Below the pieces are notes generated by a model that saw nothing but the letters and a program-made list of their open reading frames with translations, searched no databases and was not told the origin of the DNA. From Cristatella mucedo (taxonomy: Eukaryota > Bryozoa > Phylactolaemata > Cristatellidae): a stretch of 64,000 nucleotides of DNA. The stretch spans positions 4,669,001 through 4,733,000 of the forward strand of contig WPIO01000015.1 of NCBI GenBank assembly GCA_009760855.2, in the 5' to 3' direction. Made by a program: the position numbers and the translations under genes. Positions 19,801 through 32,074 of the stretch are shown here, piece after piece. How positions within the stretch are numbered: the first letter of the stretch is position 1; the number at the start of each line of letters is the position of its first letter.

Positions 19801-20424
19801 ACGAAGTGGTCGGTCATCGTTCCACAATAAAATAGGCATATTCCTGAGCGTCAGATGGGCCGCTAAGCTGGGCTATCCGGCAGAAAAGCTTGCACCTCGT
19901 TCGGGTAAGATGGGACACGACAATCGAAAGAGAAGGAACGGCCAAAAAGCGTCGTCCTCTGGAGCGCTATAGAAACGCTCAGAGGTTGGGAGACAAAGAA
20001 ATTGTTCATTTAAATATCACCAAAATTTTTGATGGCCATTTCACTATCTAAGTTAGGACGGAACAATAGTAACACAAGTAAGGTGACGTAACGAGTTAGC
20101 AAGCAGCATAAGTGAGCAACAACCAAGAGGTAATGACAAGCAAGACATGCAGCAGGACAAGTTCACTGGGACGCAGAGAAAGCTGAGCGGCACAGATACG
20201 TCTTTAGCTGAGACTCAATCTGTAGCTCGTACGGGTACTGCTCGGTACTCAGCTGCGGTGCATTAACCCGCCTTGGATGAAATCGGGGTGGGGATGGGAG
20301 ACCCCTAAGGTAAGGGCAACGCAACGCCGGGCTCTGGCTGAGACAAATCAGCTGCTGTAGAGGAAGGACCTGGGTCCTCCTGACTTAATCTATTACGCAG
20401 GCTGTTTGCTCAATTACAGTTAAG
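19801..20424. other. unassigned
   Basis: No gene recognised. Confidence 0.35.
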
Positions 20425-20522
20425 AGAGATAAGCTAATTCTACAGCCTCATTTATATAGCGGCTAGGAAGCCTTGGCGGCTACCACTTCCACTTACAGTA
20501 GTCAATAAACGAGCCAGCTGCA
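20425..20522 (-). mobile_element. SINE B 3' part, minus strand
   Basis: Ctacagcctcatttatatag, ggcggctaccacttccactt and gtagtcaataaacgagcc are the complement of the SINE B 3' body. Confidence 0.7.
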
Positions 20523-21910
20523 TGACTCCAACCTTCAAACTTCGTTGTTATATGTGTGCACCTTACTAATAGGATAAGATCCAGAGCAAAAAAGAATTTG
20601 CTTGGCCCTATCACAATGAAAGATGGAGTTCGCAGGTCACCCTGCGAAGGTCGCCCCACTCTTGTGGCAGCATTTTTTGGAACGTTCTCCAGGGTTGCCC
20701 CACCGCAATTTCTATTTTAAACACCGGGGTGGCGTCATTGCGAAAAGCAACCACAACCACGTTTCAAAACAAGCACGGCAGGTCGCGTTCGACAATTCAT
20801 GAAACTCCGATGGCCAAAGGAAGGGATAGACAAGTTTTATTGAATGTGTTTGATAAGCTAAGCCTCTTGTTCAAGAGGGTGTTTTGACTCACGTGTGTGT
20901 CCTTGTGTCGCCATTAGCGAGCCTAAACTGTGCCCAAACGTTTCTTTGTCTTGCTCGAAGAGAGAAAGAGAGAGAGCGAAAGAGAACGAGTGAGCGAATG
21001 AGAGAGAAAGAGAGACGTCTAGAGAGAGCGACAGAGAAAAAGAGAGAGAGAGAGAGAGATTGATCGACAGAGAGAGAGAGGGAGAGAACTGTATTATGTC
21101 AGGTTTAGTGGAGAGAAAAGGAGCCAAAACGCCACCTGCTTGATGATTCATAAAGCTAGACAACGCACCCATTCATCCTTTCAATGCTTGGCTACCTCTG
21201 GCAACTTGCTACACCTCGTAGCTACCTGAGCGACTGAGTGTTACGCTGACATAACAATACCCTGAGCCATGAACTATTTTACGTAAACGACGACGGGGCT
21301 TTCTGTAAATCTATATAGTTGTGAGAATCGTACGATCAGGAGGATCTGAGAAGAATCCAACGAGGACTTTTCTCTTTTTCGAAATTATAGCGCATCGAAT
21401 AGTCTTCACTGCGGTACTTACATGAACACCCAAGGCATGCACGGCGAACTGATGTATAGCGCCCTTCTCTCAGTGCGGTAAGAGGAGCGGCTATCAGAGA
21501 TGTAATCATTATTTAAATATTGTCATTTAATCATAATTTAAGCTAATCTCCAGGTCATTTAGTCCCATCAGACGTGCGTTACTCACGAAACAGATATTAT
21601 TTCAAGCACTCTGCATTCAGAGTGACGCTTCATTGAATACAAATTAAGTTGCCCTTCGTGAAACGTAGACGTTGCACACATTTTTGCGCCACGAAATGGC
21701 GCCACGAGAACCGACCGGCTGTTCGTGTGGACCCATCAGCTCGGGTAGCCTTCTGCGAAGTGCACTCCCGCCATCGCGATTGCATTTCGAAATGGTCTCA
21801 GAAAACCGATGACTCTTAGTCATGCAAAAATAAGGCCCGAAAGCATCACCGATTCACAAACGTCTTCTTTTTGGTCGAGCGACTGACACACTCTCTCGAG
21901 CACTCTCGCG
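20523..21910. other. unassigned, with a GA-rich patch at 20955-21090
   Basis: No gene is recognised. The GA-rich patch is imperfect. The rest is mixed-composition DNA. Confidence 0.35.
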
Positions 21911-21986
21911 AAAGCTGCTGCTCTCCGCCGGAAGTGGCGATCGCTTCGCCCACGTTCGGCGGACGAAGCTCGGTTTCCGCGATGGC
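21911..21986 (+). repeat. dispersed ~75-bp repeat, copy 1
   Basis: Contains gctgctgctctccgccggaa, gtggcgatcgcttcgcc, gttcggcggacgaagctcgg and tttccgcgatgg. An inverted relative lies at about 25738-25815. Confidence 0.7.
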
Positions 21987-22850
21987 AGATGGAAGCGCAC
22001 GTCTCGAGCGTCCACTCCTAGAGCTCAGTCGCCGCAGCCGTAGTAGGCTCGAATCGCACCCTCGAGCAGCCGAAGCAGCAGCCCGCTCTCGGGCGCACCG
22101 CCCGCCCCCCCGAACCCGCCCCCGAGGCCGCCGCTTCGAATCGATCGGAGCCGCGTCGAACTCAAACGTCGACGTCAAACTCGAACTCGGCACCCCGACG
22201 AGGCCCTGCTCACGAGCTCCGTGCGCCCGGGATCAGCGCCAGGGATCGGTTGCCTCGGGATCGGCGGCAACGCGAGATCGCCTCCCCCCCCCCCCCCCCC
22301 CCGCCCGCTCGGCGGTGCAGTAGCTGCTGGCTCAAAGCCTGAAATAATGGACGGCTATCGGCTCGCTATTGCTCAACCGGGACTCGCTCGCTGACTTTAC
22401 GACCGACAGAGGCAGCAGCTCGCTCGGCCACGTATCGGGGCTAATTGGCGACCGCACCATCCTCTCCTTGGCGCCCCTAACGAAGCCGTCTGGCATCATG
22501 CCGGCGGCGGGCGTCTAGCCAGGCGCCCCCAGCGCCGCCGTGGCCAGCGCTGAGTGGCGCAGCCGGGAAGCCAGCAGCAGCAGCTGCTGCTGTGCTGCTG
22601 CTGCCGCCTCGAGCCGCAGCCGCCGCCGCCGGGTGATCTTTCGTGACTCCGCATCCATCGAAAAGGTCCAAAGTGCAAACGCCCAAAGGCGCTAACTGCC
22701 CCGCCCATCCTTCGCTGACTGCCGATTGCGAAACCCGAAGCGCGTCGGCAGCTCGCCGTCGCCGCGTGAAGTGACGCCCAGTGAAGGTTGCCTGGCGACG
22801 CAGGGGACTATGAAGAAGCACCATTACGTGGAAGAGATTGCAAAACCCGA
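21987..22850. other. CpG-rich unassigned stretch
   Basis: High GC with many CpG, a C run at about 22286-22304 and CAG/CTG patches near 22570-22610. Open frames on both strands are Ser/Arg/Ala-rich and not recognisable. Confidence 0.4.
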
Positions 22851-22854
22851 GCGG

Positions 22855-23320
22855 CAGGCACTCTACCCACTAAAGGTGACCCACAAGGCCCACCGCGGCT
22901 TGGCTCCTTCGTACCTAGCTGAACTGCTGCATCAGTTTCAGCCTGTTCGCACCCTCAGGTCCTGTGTGGACAATAAATTAGATGTCCAATTCCTCCGCTT
23001 AAAGACAGTTGGCGACAGAAGCTTTAGCTCTGCAGGTCCTACACCATGGAACTCGCTTCCACAATTCTTACGCAACGACAACTACTCTCCTGCTGCCGAC
23101 TATGGCTCATCCTTTTCAGCGGTCCTGAGCTGCTACTTTCATGCGACTCAATACCTCAACTGCTCTCCTGACTGCTATGCTTCCCACTTTTTCTTTGTTG
23201 CGTGAGACGAAGTCTGTTGGCTACCGAATGCGTACCGAAAGCCGCTTAGGCTGTGAGTGGGCTATACAAAACTCTCCTGCGTAACACCGACATGGTCTGA
23301 TGAAGGATTGCCTACCACAG
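22855..23320 (+). mobile_element. LINE B 3' end, plus strand
   Basis: The frame reads HRGLAPSYLAELLHQFQPVR, LRSCVDNKLDVQFLRLKTVG and DRSFSSAGPTPWNSLPQFLR, ending FFFVA then stop at about 23205. The UTR follows (accgaaagccgcttaggctg, ctctcctgcgtaacaccgac). Confidence 0.85.
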
Positions 23321-23354
23321 AGCTTGAACCTAAGACCCCGTTCGTGGGGGGAAG

Positions 23355-23359
23355 AGAGC

Positions 23360-23399
<40 letters not shown>

Positions 23400-23400
23400 A
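23355..23400 (+). repeat. (GA)n microsatellite
   Basis: A pure GA run of about 43 bp at the end of the LINE B copy. Confidence 0.95.
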
Positions 23401-23511
23401 CCTGTCCACTAGACCAAGAGCCAGGCGGTTAGGTGGGTGCACCTTACCCCTGGATTAATTGCGAGTACTTCAGGCGCTGCTAGTCAAATAAATGTTGTTG
23501 CCTCTTAACCT

Positions 23512-23692
23512 ACAGCGTCGCTGAAATAAAGAAGAGCCTCTCCGACCTCTATGAGACCTCTGACATTGACCCACTCAGTTTTCTGAGTAAATCGGGTGCA
23601 TTCTGCAGAGAGCCCAACTGCCCGCGGCTTGCTAAGCAATCGGTACGGAAAAGTATGCTGTACCATGGGCCTCAGCCCAGATAGTAATGTGC
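23512..23692 (+). other. exon-like open segment, unrecognised
   Basis: A possible acceptor (ttaacctacag) precedes a frame reading VAEIKKSLSDLYETSDIDPL, SFLSKSGAFCREPNCPRLAK and QSVRKSMLYHGPQPR to TAG. Composition is protein-like and not low complexity. No family is recognised and no flanking exon was found. It may be a transposon relic. Confidence 0.25.
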
Positions 23693-23825
23693 TCACTCTT
23701 TTAAGACCCGGGTCGTGGGTTTGAGTCTTCGGGCGATCCGTTATTGCCGACTCCAAGCGGTGGCGATAGTCGTTAAGGCTCTTCTGCCTCCTTATAAATG
23801 AGGCTGTTAAATCAGCTAATCTTCG
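23693..23825 (+). mobile_element. SINE B, 5'-damaged
   Basis: Cgggtcgtgggtttgagtct B box, ccaagcggtggcgatagtcg, ttaaggctcttctg and aatgaggctgttaaatcag. Confidence 0.75.
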
Positions 23826-24613
23826 CGATTCAAGGTTTTATAGATTCGGCCACGCCCACTATAGGCCAAAGTTTAGCCCGTCGCTGAGAAAATGATGGGC
23901 TACTGGTGGCCGGGCTATTATTGGCTTCAGCGGGACTATTTGGGTATCGTGACTGAGGTGCAGTAATCCGAAGTACTAAGTCCTAGTAGCTTCATCCCTG
24001 AAAAAGTGCGCTTTCAACTTGCCTGCAAGGACCATGAGGAGTTTGCCCACCGATTGTGCTCCGGTCACGAACTAACGTGAGCAGCAGACGACATATCGCA
24101 TACCGCCATCTTGAGTCAGCTGACGGGAGCAGACGGTTGTGGATTTTTTTTAACTATCGTAATCCGGGGTTCCGGCAGTCCAGTTCACGATCGCTTGCGG
24201 CCTAGCCGGAGTCTAGTCTTGTCGTACGCACCGTCGTAGCTCAGTCGCTGGCGGCGAGCAGCGTCGCGAAAGCTACCGGCGTCTTTCTCAGCGGCCTCTC
24301 GTCCGATGCCGGCGCCGGAGCTCGACGCGGCAGTTCCAAGGTATTTATGCATTGCAAGTCAGTCGGGCCCCAGCGTTAGCCGAAGTGCGAAACGTGCAGG
24401 CTGCCCGCCTCACGAAGCCACCGACTCGCCACCGGCGGGGGCGGAGCGGAGCCGGCAAGCCGCGGCCCCAAGCGGCAGGCGGCGGCCATCGAAGCGCAAC
24501 GACCTTCGCGGCAGAAAGCGACCTTCGCCAGCGACCGCGACGGACGAGCGACGTCACGCCGCAGGCATCGCGGCACGCGGCAGCGTGATGCCTGCGGTAT
24601 GACGTTCGCCGCT
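23826..24613. other. unassigned, CpG-rich toward the end
   Basis: No gene is recognised. From about 24180 the sequence is CpG-rich with overlapping Arg/Ala-rich open frames on both strands. Confidence 0.35.
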
Positions 24614-25115
24614 GCCTTATAATAATAATGCACTTGATAATAATAATGCATTTGATAAAGCACACTCGGAGAACTCAATCTCTTTCTAGGCGCTTTACAT
24701 TTGCTGCAAAGGGAAATGCAATTGAATGGTGAGTATTGTCATGCTTGATAAACAAACAGCATGATTAACATGGTTAGGGGTGACATGCACAAGGTCAGCA
24801 TGCAAATGTGGTTAGTGGCAGCATGCAACAGTGTCAGCACGCATGAGCACATGAAGGACGAATCGCAGTGACCCAATAAATGCTGTCCTAAATAGGTGTG
24901 TTTTTTAAGTTCCTTTTTAAATGTGGTCAAGTCAGGGGAGATTGTGACGCAAGTCGGGAGTGAGTTTCAGGCTTTGGGAGCATACGAACTAAATGCACGG
25001 TCTCCAAAGGATTTGAGGTTTGTACGAGGTATTTGTAGACTGTTGGATTCCGAAAAGCGGGTGGTACGATGCTTGGCCTGGTGGGGGAGTAGATCTGAGA
25101 GAGATAGGCTGGAGG
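24614..25115 (-). mobile_element. LINE A 3' end, minus strand
   Basis: Two short ATT tails precede the minus-strand hairpin (agcacactcggagaactcaa), UTR and C-terminal ORF end, continuing to the RYLSDLLP-like segment at about 25100. Confidence 0.85.
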
Positions 25116-25361
25116 GGCAGAGCCTTCGCCTCCACGCATGGCGATGCGGACATTGCGGAGCGGGCGTTTCGGCGCGCTCGGACCCGGAGAAGAATTTGTC
25201 GGCGGCGGCGACCCTCTCCGGAAAAAGCCACGCCGGCTGGCAGGCAGGCAGGCGCCGGAAGGCGGCTGGCTGGGACTGCGCGCGAATGGCTGGCTACAGG
25301 CTCAAGATTGTGCGGTGATTGCACTTCGGCTGACGCTCCGTTGGATTCTACGAGCAGAATC

Positions 25362-25468
25362 ACCATTCGATCGTGTTTCCTTTGCAGCAAATGTAAAGCA
25401 CCTAGAAAGAGACTGCGTTCTCTGAGGGCACTTTATCAAGTGTATTATTACTATTATTTTTATTAACA
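25362..25468 (+). mobile_element. LINE A tail
   Basis: Cattcgatcgtgtttccttt, gcagcaaatgtaaagcacct, hairpin agaaagagactgcgttctct and an impure ATT tail. Confidence 0.8.
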
Positions 25469-25737
25469 TTGTTATAGCGACGGCGAGCGTGTCGGACGCT
25501 GCCTGAAGAGTAGCGGACATTTTCTTCGACGACAAAATGCTGCGCTCGGATGAGCTGAAAAGCGACGCGCCAGTGGAGCGAAGCGCGTCGAGCGAACTGG
25601 CACGTCCGCGTTCAGGTCAGCGAGGAGGCCTGCGCGGCCAGCAGGCGTAAGCGTCCGCCGTCTCCTTCGTCCTTTCTCCTTCGTCCTCGTCTTTCTCTTT
25701 CGGCTCCGCCGTCTCCTTCGTCCCTGCGAGGCGATAA

Positions 25738-25815
25738 CGACGGTTGCGGAAACTGCGCTTTGTCCGCCGAACGCGCGCGTAGCGACCGCCACTTCCGGCG
25801 GAGAGCAGCAGCTAG
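25738..25815 (-). repeat. dispersed ~75-bp repeat, copy 2 (inverted)
   Basis: The complement of this stretch aligns with 21911-21986 over ctgctgctctccgccggaag, tggcggtcgct, gttcggcggacaaagcgcag and tttccgc. Confidence 0.7.
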
Positions 25816-25850
25816 CGAACATCGAGGAGCTTCCTGCGTGCAGGGCCTCA

Positions 25851-25928
25851 TACACACACACACACGCACACGCACACGCACACGCACACGCACACGCACA
25901 CGCACACACACACACACACACACACACG
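25851..25928 (+). repeat. (CA)n / (CACACG)n microsatellite
   Basis: CA run with regular CACACG hexamers, about 78 bp. Confidence 0.95.
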
Positions 25929-26261
25929 TATATATAGTGGTACCTTACGAGTGGTGTCCCAACTTGTCATTTTTTCGAGATACGGGCTGTCTCTCGACCT
26001 CTCGACCGATTTTTTGCTTTGAGTTGAGAGCTAAAAGTCGCGTTACGAGCCAGCAAAAGATACCCCGCCGCTAGTTGCCGCAGCGAATGTCGCAGCGAAC
26101 GCTGCAACTTCCGCCCAGCATCCCGCGCCACACTTGCTCACTTTAACAGTTAATTGCTCTCATGTTTACCAGTGCCAGTGGTGTGTCAGCCACGCAAGCA
26201 AGAAGGTGGAGGGAGGAAGGAGCTGCTGTTATTACCCTAAGTAGGGGAGCGAAAGACGATA
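25929..26261. other. unassigned
   Basis: No gene or repeat is recognised. Confidence 0.35.
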
Positions 26262-26405
26262 TAATAACAATGATAATAATAATAATACATTCGTTACATC
26301 ACGACCTCAGAGAACGCAATCTCTTTCTATGCATTTTACATTTGCTGCAAAGGAAGCATGATCGAATGGTTAGTGGTAGCATTCTCAACGACGACAAGCA
26401 TAACA
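26262..26405 (-). mobile_element. LINE A tail, minus strand
   Basis: TAA-rich tail, hairpin strand cctcagagaacgcaatctct, then tttgctgcaaaggaagcatg and ggttagtggtagcattctca. Confidence 0.8.
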
Positions 26406-26534
26406 CGCGCAGCATCGCAAGCTCGGCCCAGAAGGCGTCCACTTCCGCCCGCGTCAACTTCCAGGAACCGCAGACGAGGCTTTTTTGCTGCGGCTGCGGT
26501 TCCACACTATCTTGAGTTGTGAGGCGGGTGGTGC

Positions 26535-26645
26535 ACAATAATAATGATAATAACAATACATTTGTATTGTGCCCTCGAAAAACTCACTCTCTTTCTAGGC
26601 ACTTTGTATATGCTGTAAACGAAGCATGATCGTAACGTGCGGTGG
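26535..26645 (-). mobile_element. LINE A tail, minus strand
   Basis: ATT-type tail then tgtgccctcgaaaaactcac, tctttctaggcactttg and aaacgaagcatgatcg. Confidence 0.75.
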
Positions 26646-27071
26646 GTGGCTTTTCGAAGCTTCGAGGTCCAAGCGATTGTGTCCTTTAGCGTTGCCTGTG
26701 GCACATCCAAAGCATGAACTACTATATTATTGTATATGCAAAGTCGGCAGCCAAGAACGAGAATTTTACGCACGAGGCAGCTGCGGCGAGCCTAGTCTGG
26801 TTGGCAGCTGACCTAGCACGCCGGTTAAGACGAACGCATGGACGAAAGGATGCACTTACGCGCTACGTCGGATTTTGGGCTATGACTGAGTAGGACAATT
26901 AGTGGAACTGTTTCCGAAAAGAGCTCGTCGTAAACGTAAACGTGCCTTAAACTGCTGGATTCGTGCCGCACGACGCGTTCCAGTGCAACGCGTATACAGC
27001 GTATATAAATAGCAATGAAAAGTAGAATGCTTATCTGTACATGTATATCTGTATATGTATACTATAATAAA
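26646..27071. other. unassigned
   Basis: No gene is recognised; the end is A/T-rich with TATATGTAT phrases. Confidence 0.35.
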
Positions 27072-27205
27072 TAACCTGATATAGCGGAGCCTCATTTATA
27101 TAGCGGTCGAAGAGCCTCAATAGCTATCGCCACCACCCGTAGTGGTCAATTAAGAATCGACCACTGCAAGACTGAAATCCATGATCCGGGTCGTGAAGAG
27201 CGAGT
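27072..27205 (-). mobile_element. SINE B, minus strand
   Basis: Ggagcctcatttatatagcg, gaagagcctcaatagctatc, gccaccacccgtagtggtca, then a degenerate B box and gtcgtgaagagcgagtac, the complement of the head. Confidence 0.8.
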
Positions 27206-27374
27206 ACGTGTGTGTGCGCGCGCGCGCGCGCATGTGTGAGTACGTTTGTGATCGTTCTTGGAGTGCACAAGTACCTATGAAAAACGGCGTTAATTGGCAC
27301 TCAGCAAGGCTATTGACGGATGTGCCGCTTCTGAGTCAGAGAATAATTACCTCCACTAGAAAGCGAACCTACTG

Positions 27375-28960
27375 ATGATTGCATTTAAGCGTCGTGTTGC
27401 GATTGATGGATTAATCGATGCCTGGAAATCACTGGAAAAATCTCCCAGACTCAGCCATCGTTTAGCCCGCGGCAAACTCACGCGAGCCTTCTTCGCCCGG
27501 GCGGTTGTCCGCGTTGAGTCTCGAGGCCGGCCTGCCGGTCGGTCGGCCGGTCGGTGCGCTGCTCGGCAAAACGTGGCGGCTCGCCATCCACCATGGCCGC
27601 TGGTAGCACGGGTAGCAGTCTTCCGGAAGGCCCGCCCGCAGAACTCGCGCCGAGGCGCGCTCGGCGCGAGTTCTCCTCGTCCTCGTCCTTCCCCTCCCCG
27701 TGCGCGCAGCGCTTGGGGTCAAGGCCGCCGGCGGCACTTTTTTCCTTTCTTTTCACTCATTAGCGGGAGCGGAGTTATTAGCGGGAGCGCGGATCTGACG
27801 CGATCCGCCGCCGGCGGACCGGAAAGAAGCAGAGGGCCGGCCGGCGGTTGGGAGACGGTGGGGTGGCGAGCCGTCGGCGCTGCTGCCGGCTGCGTCGCTT
27901 GCGGTTTCAGCAGTCGTCTGCCAGCCCGGAGCCCTACAGGCAAAGCTCCGCGTCTCCGCTCCTCGGAGAATCTCTCTCGATTTCGCGACCGACGCTTCGC
28001 CGGGTCGCTCCCTCAAAACGTCGCTGGCCGCACTGTGCGACGGCTTTTCGCGCGCGCGCCGCTCGCACGCGGACGGCGAGAGCGGAGCGGGCTCGCCGCC
28101 TCCGCGAGCTCGGCCGCGGCCGCGAGCTGCTCGGACCCAGCGGCTCGCGGCTGCGGACCCTCGATCGCTCGCGCGCGCGCTCTATTTGCTTGCGCAGGCA
28201 TCGGCCTGATGCTAAGCCATTATGGCCCGGCTGCCCGCGTAGCGATCGCTGGCGGTCGCTACGCGGGCCGTAAAGCAGCGCAGCCGAGCGTCGGGCGCAG
28301 GTGTCGGGTTCCACTGGGCGCCGCTGACGCAGGCGCACTCGATCCTCAACGGGCCGCCACCGCGCTCGCCGACTCGTCGAGCACGCGCGATCGCTCTCCC
28401 GGCCGCGGCGCACAAAGGCCGCGGCCCGAGCGGACGCTTAAGAAAGCAAAGGCCCGCCTAATGGCGGGGCGGAGCGAGCGAGCGGGCGAGCGAGCGAGCC
28501 TCGGTTGAGCTCCGGTATCCACGCGGCGCGTGTGTCCTCGGGCAGCGAGCCGCTGGCTCGGGCTCGCGCTTAAAATACGCTGCTGCCGGCGCTCGCTGCA
28601 CTGGCCGGCGGCAGCGAGCCATTTCACAAAGGGCGATTATTTGCCTGCGCCGCCGACCGCGATGCCAGTGGTAGACGCTCGCTCGCTCGACCGCCGACGG
28701 CTGCCGCCGCCCGACGTAAGCCGTCGGCGAGCGAGCGAGCGAAAAAAATGAGGCACACACTGCGCGCGGCCGTGCAACAATACGCGGAGCACGACCAAAG
28801 TGGGCGGTGCAGAGCGTGAGCTCCGCGCGGGATCCGAGATCGGAGAGGCTGTCCTCCGTGCCTGGCAGGTCTCCGCGCCTGGCAGACAGACAACCAGCTT
28901 TGCGTCTTGTCCGCAACGTTTCCAGGACTGGAGATGAGAAGGTGAAGGAGTGGAGCAGTG
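27375..28960. other. CpG-rich tract with overlapping open frames
   Basis: Very high GC and CpG density (gcgcgcgc, gagcgagc, cggccg phrases). Long frames up to 377 codons exist on both strands at once and are Arg/Ala/Ser-rich, as expected when stop codons are rare by composition. No domain is recognisable. It could be a CpG-island promoter region or a GC-rich repeat. Confidence 0.45.
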
Positions 28961-30149
28961 GCGGTGGAGGTGGGAGAAGGAGAGAAGGTGGATGAGGAGG
29001 AGGAGGGCTGAGGAGGGGTGGAGATTGAAAGGGGATAGGCGGGGATGGAGGAGGGGCAGGAGGTAAAGGAGGGAGGAGCAGAAGCAAATGGAGTTGGAGG
29101 ATGGTGTTGAGAGCGCGCTGTCAGTTGAAACGGCAAACGGTGGTGAGACCGAGTCTTCGTTGTGCTCTATAAAGAGAGCATACAGGGGCGAGCGCCGGCT
29201 GAGCGTTTCGGCTAGAAAACGCCACAACGAGGTCCAAGGAAAAGCCACTTCTTGGAGAACTAGAAAAACTCGCTCCCTCTAAGCCGTTACGTAAGCGCCG
29301 CCTGCCCCCCCCCCCGCTGCTAACGTCGCGTCTTACCGGTCAGCGCGGCGGGTCCTGTCGCTGGGTGCGGCCGTGTACTCTGCTTTGCATAATGTTTACG
29401 CATCCGTGGAACCGCGACGGTTTCGCAGCATTTGGCATTGACACGTCGTCGCTCTTGCAACCTTGACAGAAAAAACCAAGTATACTCACTGTAATTTATA
29501 CTGGCACGAGTGCAGTGCTGCGACCTGTAACTCTCGCTCAGCAGGTGCGACGACTTTCGACCGAAGTGACGGTTGGCTATCGACGGAGCATTTTCAAAAA
29601 GCGTGTCGGAGCTGGCTCCGTGCCGCCGCCGTCGCACTCTGGCCTCCATAGAGCAAACGTCGCAAGGCACAAGTTCCCGCCATACTTGCCGTTTAACGGA
29701 TGGCACTTTAATCGTCCGGAAACTCCGCTAGTAACCGCGGTCGGTCTGTCGGTCGGGAGCAGACGATCGCCCGACCGGCGTTGACCACTCTCGTCTGGCC
29801 TGGAGGCTGCATTGAACTTTAACTTCTTTTTTTTGCATCACGAAAAATAACTCAGAAGCTCTTGCTTCCTTACTTATTTCTTTACTACCGATTATTTTGA
29901 GACCAGCAATTTCTCGCTATTCTTCGAGAGCAGCACTTTGCCGTTGCCCATATTTCATACGGTCGCGCGTGCTTCCTTCAGGCCGACTCTTCGCTCCCAC
30001 GCTCTATTTCCGGAAGTCCGCACTCGTTAGCGCATCCGTAGCCGTGGGTGCCCTGCTCTCTCCGGACTTTCTCCGCCGCCGCGAGCAGCGTCCGCCGCCG
30101 TCCGGGGCCGTAAGGGGCAATCAGTAGCAGGCAAACAAATTTCATTCGT
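28961..30149. other. unassigned, GA/GGA-rich start
   Basis: The first ~150 bp is purine-rich (gaggagg). The rest is mixed DNA without recognisable genes. Confidence 0.35.
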
Positions 30150-30288
30150 TTAGCGCCTTAAGAGAAATGAATCTTTATTCAACCGCTTCGCAAATGCCGC
30201 GGGTTCAAGCTCGTTCGTCAAATACGTTCACTTTGACTATGGTCTAGGCGAGCGCTTTAACGACTAGGCCAATCCAGCCCGGCAAGGT
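30150..30288 (-). mobile_element. SINE A, minus strand
   Basis: Tagcgccttaagagaaatga, atctttattcaaccgcttcg, atgccgcgggttcaagctcg B box and gcgagcgctttaacgactag then ccaatccagcccggcaagg, the complement of the head. Confidence 0.82.
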
Positions 30289-30336
30289 ACCCTCGAGCTA
30301 TATGCGGAATATTGTTTGTGGTGGACAAACGGTCGG

Positions 30337-30815
<479 letters not shown>

Positions 30816-30819
30816 GCTC

Positions 30820-31169
30820 CGAGCTCAGAACCATGCTTTGCAGCGTCGCCGCTAGCGGCGACCCGCGACCCGGTATCCGAGACTCTGGGCACGTGACATG
30901 GACACGTGACCATGGGCGCGCGCACTCATTCAGCGCGTCGGGCCGCTCCCGCTCGCCAGCCCTCACCGTGCAGCTATGCACCAGAGTAAGAACCAAGAAT
31001 TGCGTCGTGGTTAAAACGGAAGTTCTTTTATTATCGCCTGCAGCTTCTCATTAAAGGCCATTTTCACCAGCGGAGGCAGTTCAAGCGTACGAACAATGGC
31101 GGCGGAATTGGTACTTCATAAATTGATTTTCATTTCTGCGATTGCTTATTTTCTATTGCCATCCTAAAA
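30820..31169. other. unassigned
   Basis: No gene is recognised. Small palindromes include cgtgacatggacacgtgac. Confidence 0.3.
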
Positions 31170-31605
31170 AGTATCACTCCTTTGCTGACCCTTGTGATGG
31201 ATCACGTAATGGCAATATATGGGCCTTTTGTATTTCTTCCTTATATACTTGAAGCTCTATCGTCGCTTTGCAGCTTTCTGCAATTAGCCACTTGTATTTG
31301 CACATTGTGGAGGCTACAGTTGATGCGTTGGCAGAGGCCAATGAGAAGGTTAGGCTTTCCAATTCCCGTGTAGTACAAGGTTTGTCCGTAACTAGTAAGT
31401 CTGTTTTATAGTCAGTCAATTTGAGAAAGTTTTCCTCAATCCAAGTGCGACTGTCAGCAATCTACTGTGCGCTGCAATTGACTTAACTGAGTCCAGTGCA
31501 TTCCGGAGGGCAGAGAGGGATCCAACACGCAGGTCGGCTGCGTGTCATCTGCATAAAAATGGAAGCCTGGGTTGCGCTTGCAGCCTTGGGCTGCACTCGT
31601 AATGC
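31170..31605 (-). mobile_element. LINE RT relic, minus strand
   Basis: Minus strand: FHFYADD codons lie at about 31545-31570, followed downstream by DYKTDLLVTDKPCTTRELES and LTFSLASANAST, the segment that follows the RT core in LINE A. It is more diverged than other copies. Confidence 0.75.
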
Positions 31606-32074
31606 GTTCAATAGGGCTGCCGCCATTGGTAAATTGCTCTCAGAATGCGCTGACCCAGTTCTAGCGGCGTCGCCTCAGCACCTGTAGCTATGCATTTCCG
31701 ATGCGCTTAATTTCGCACGATCCTATCCAGTTCACTGTTGGCCTAACGAATCTGGTTGCTGGCGGCACTGGCACTCGGCTGCCGAGTGGATGAACGTATT
31801 CGCACCCTCTGCGCTCTCAACTAGCTCGTCTCAAACTGCAGCCAGATGACAGAAAAATGGCGGCGAACGGAGGCACCCGGAGGAACGCTTGCACCCGCGG
31901 CTTCGCCACCAAAACGAGGGCGGGCGCTGGCCGCTCACAGGTGACCAAGTGCGAGCTTGAGTGGGTTGGGTGGACGACCGCGTCAGCCATGGCTCGAGAT
32001 GACGTGGATCCTCGTGCGGTCCGACACGAAAGGCTGGCGCCGCCAGATCGCAAGCGCACGGACGAATGACATGG
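31606..32074. other. unassigned
   Basis: No gene is recognised. Confidence 0.3.

Noticed and set aside
27375-28508. 377-codon open frame on the plus strand
   Set aside because: It is Arg/Ala/Ser-rich, overlaps comparably long minus-strand frames, and lies in very CpG-rich DNA where stops are rare; no domain or splice context supports it.
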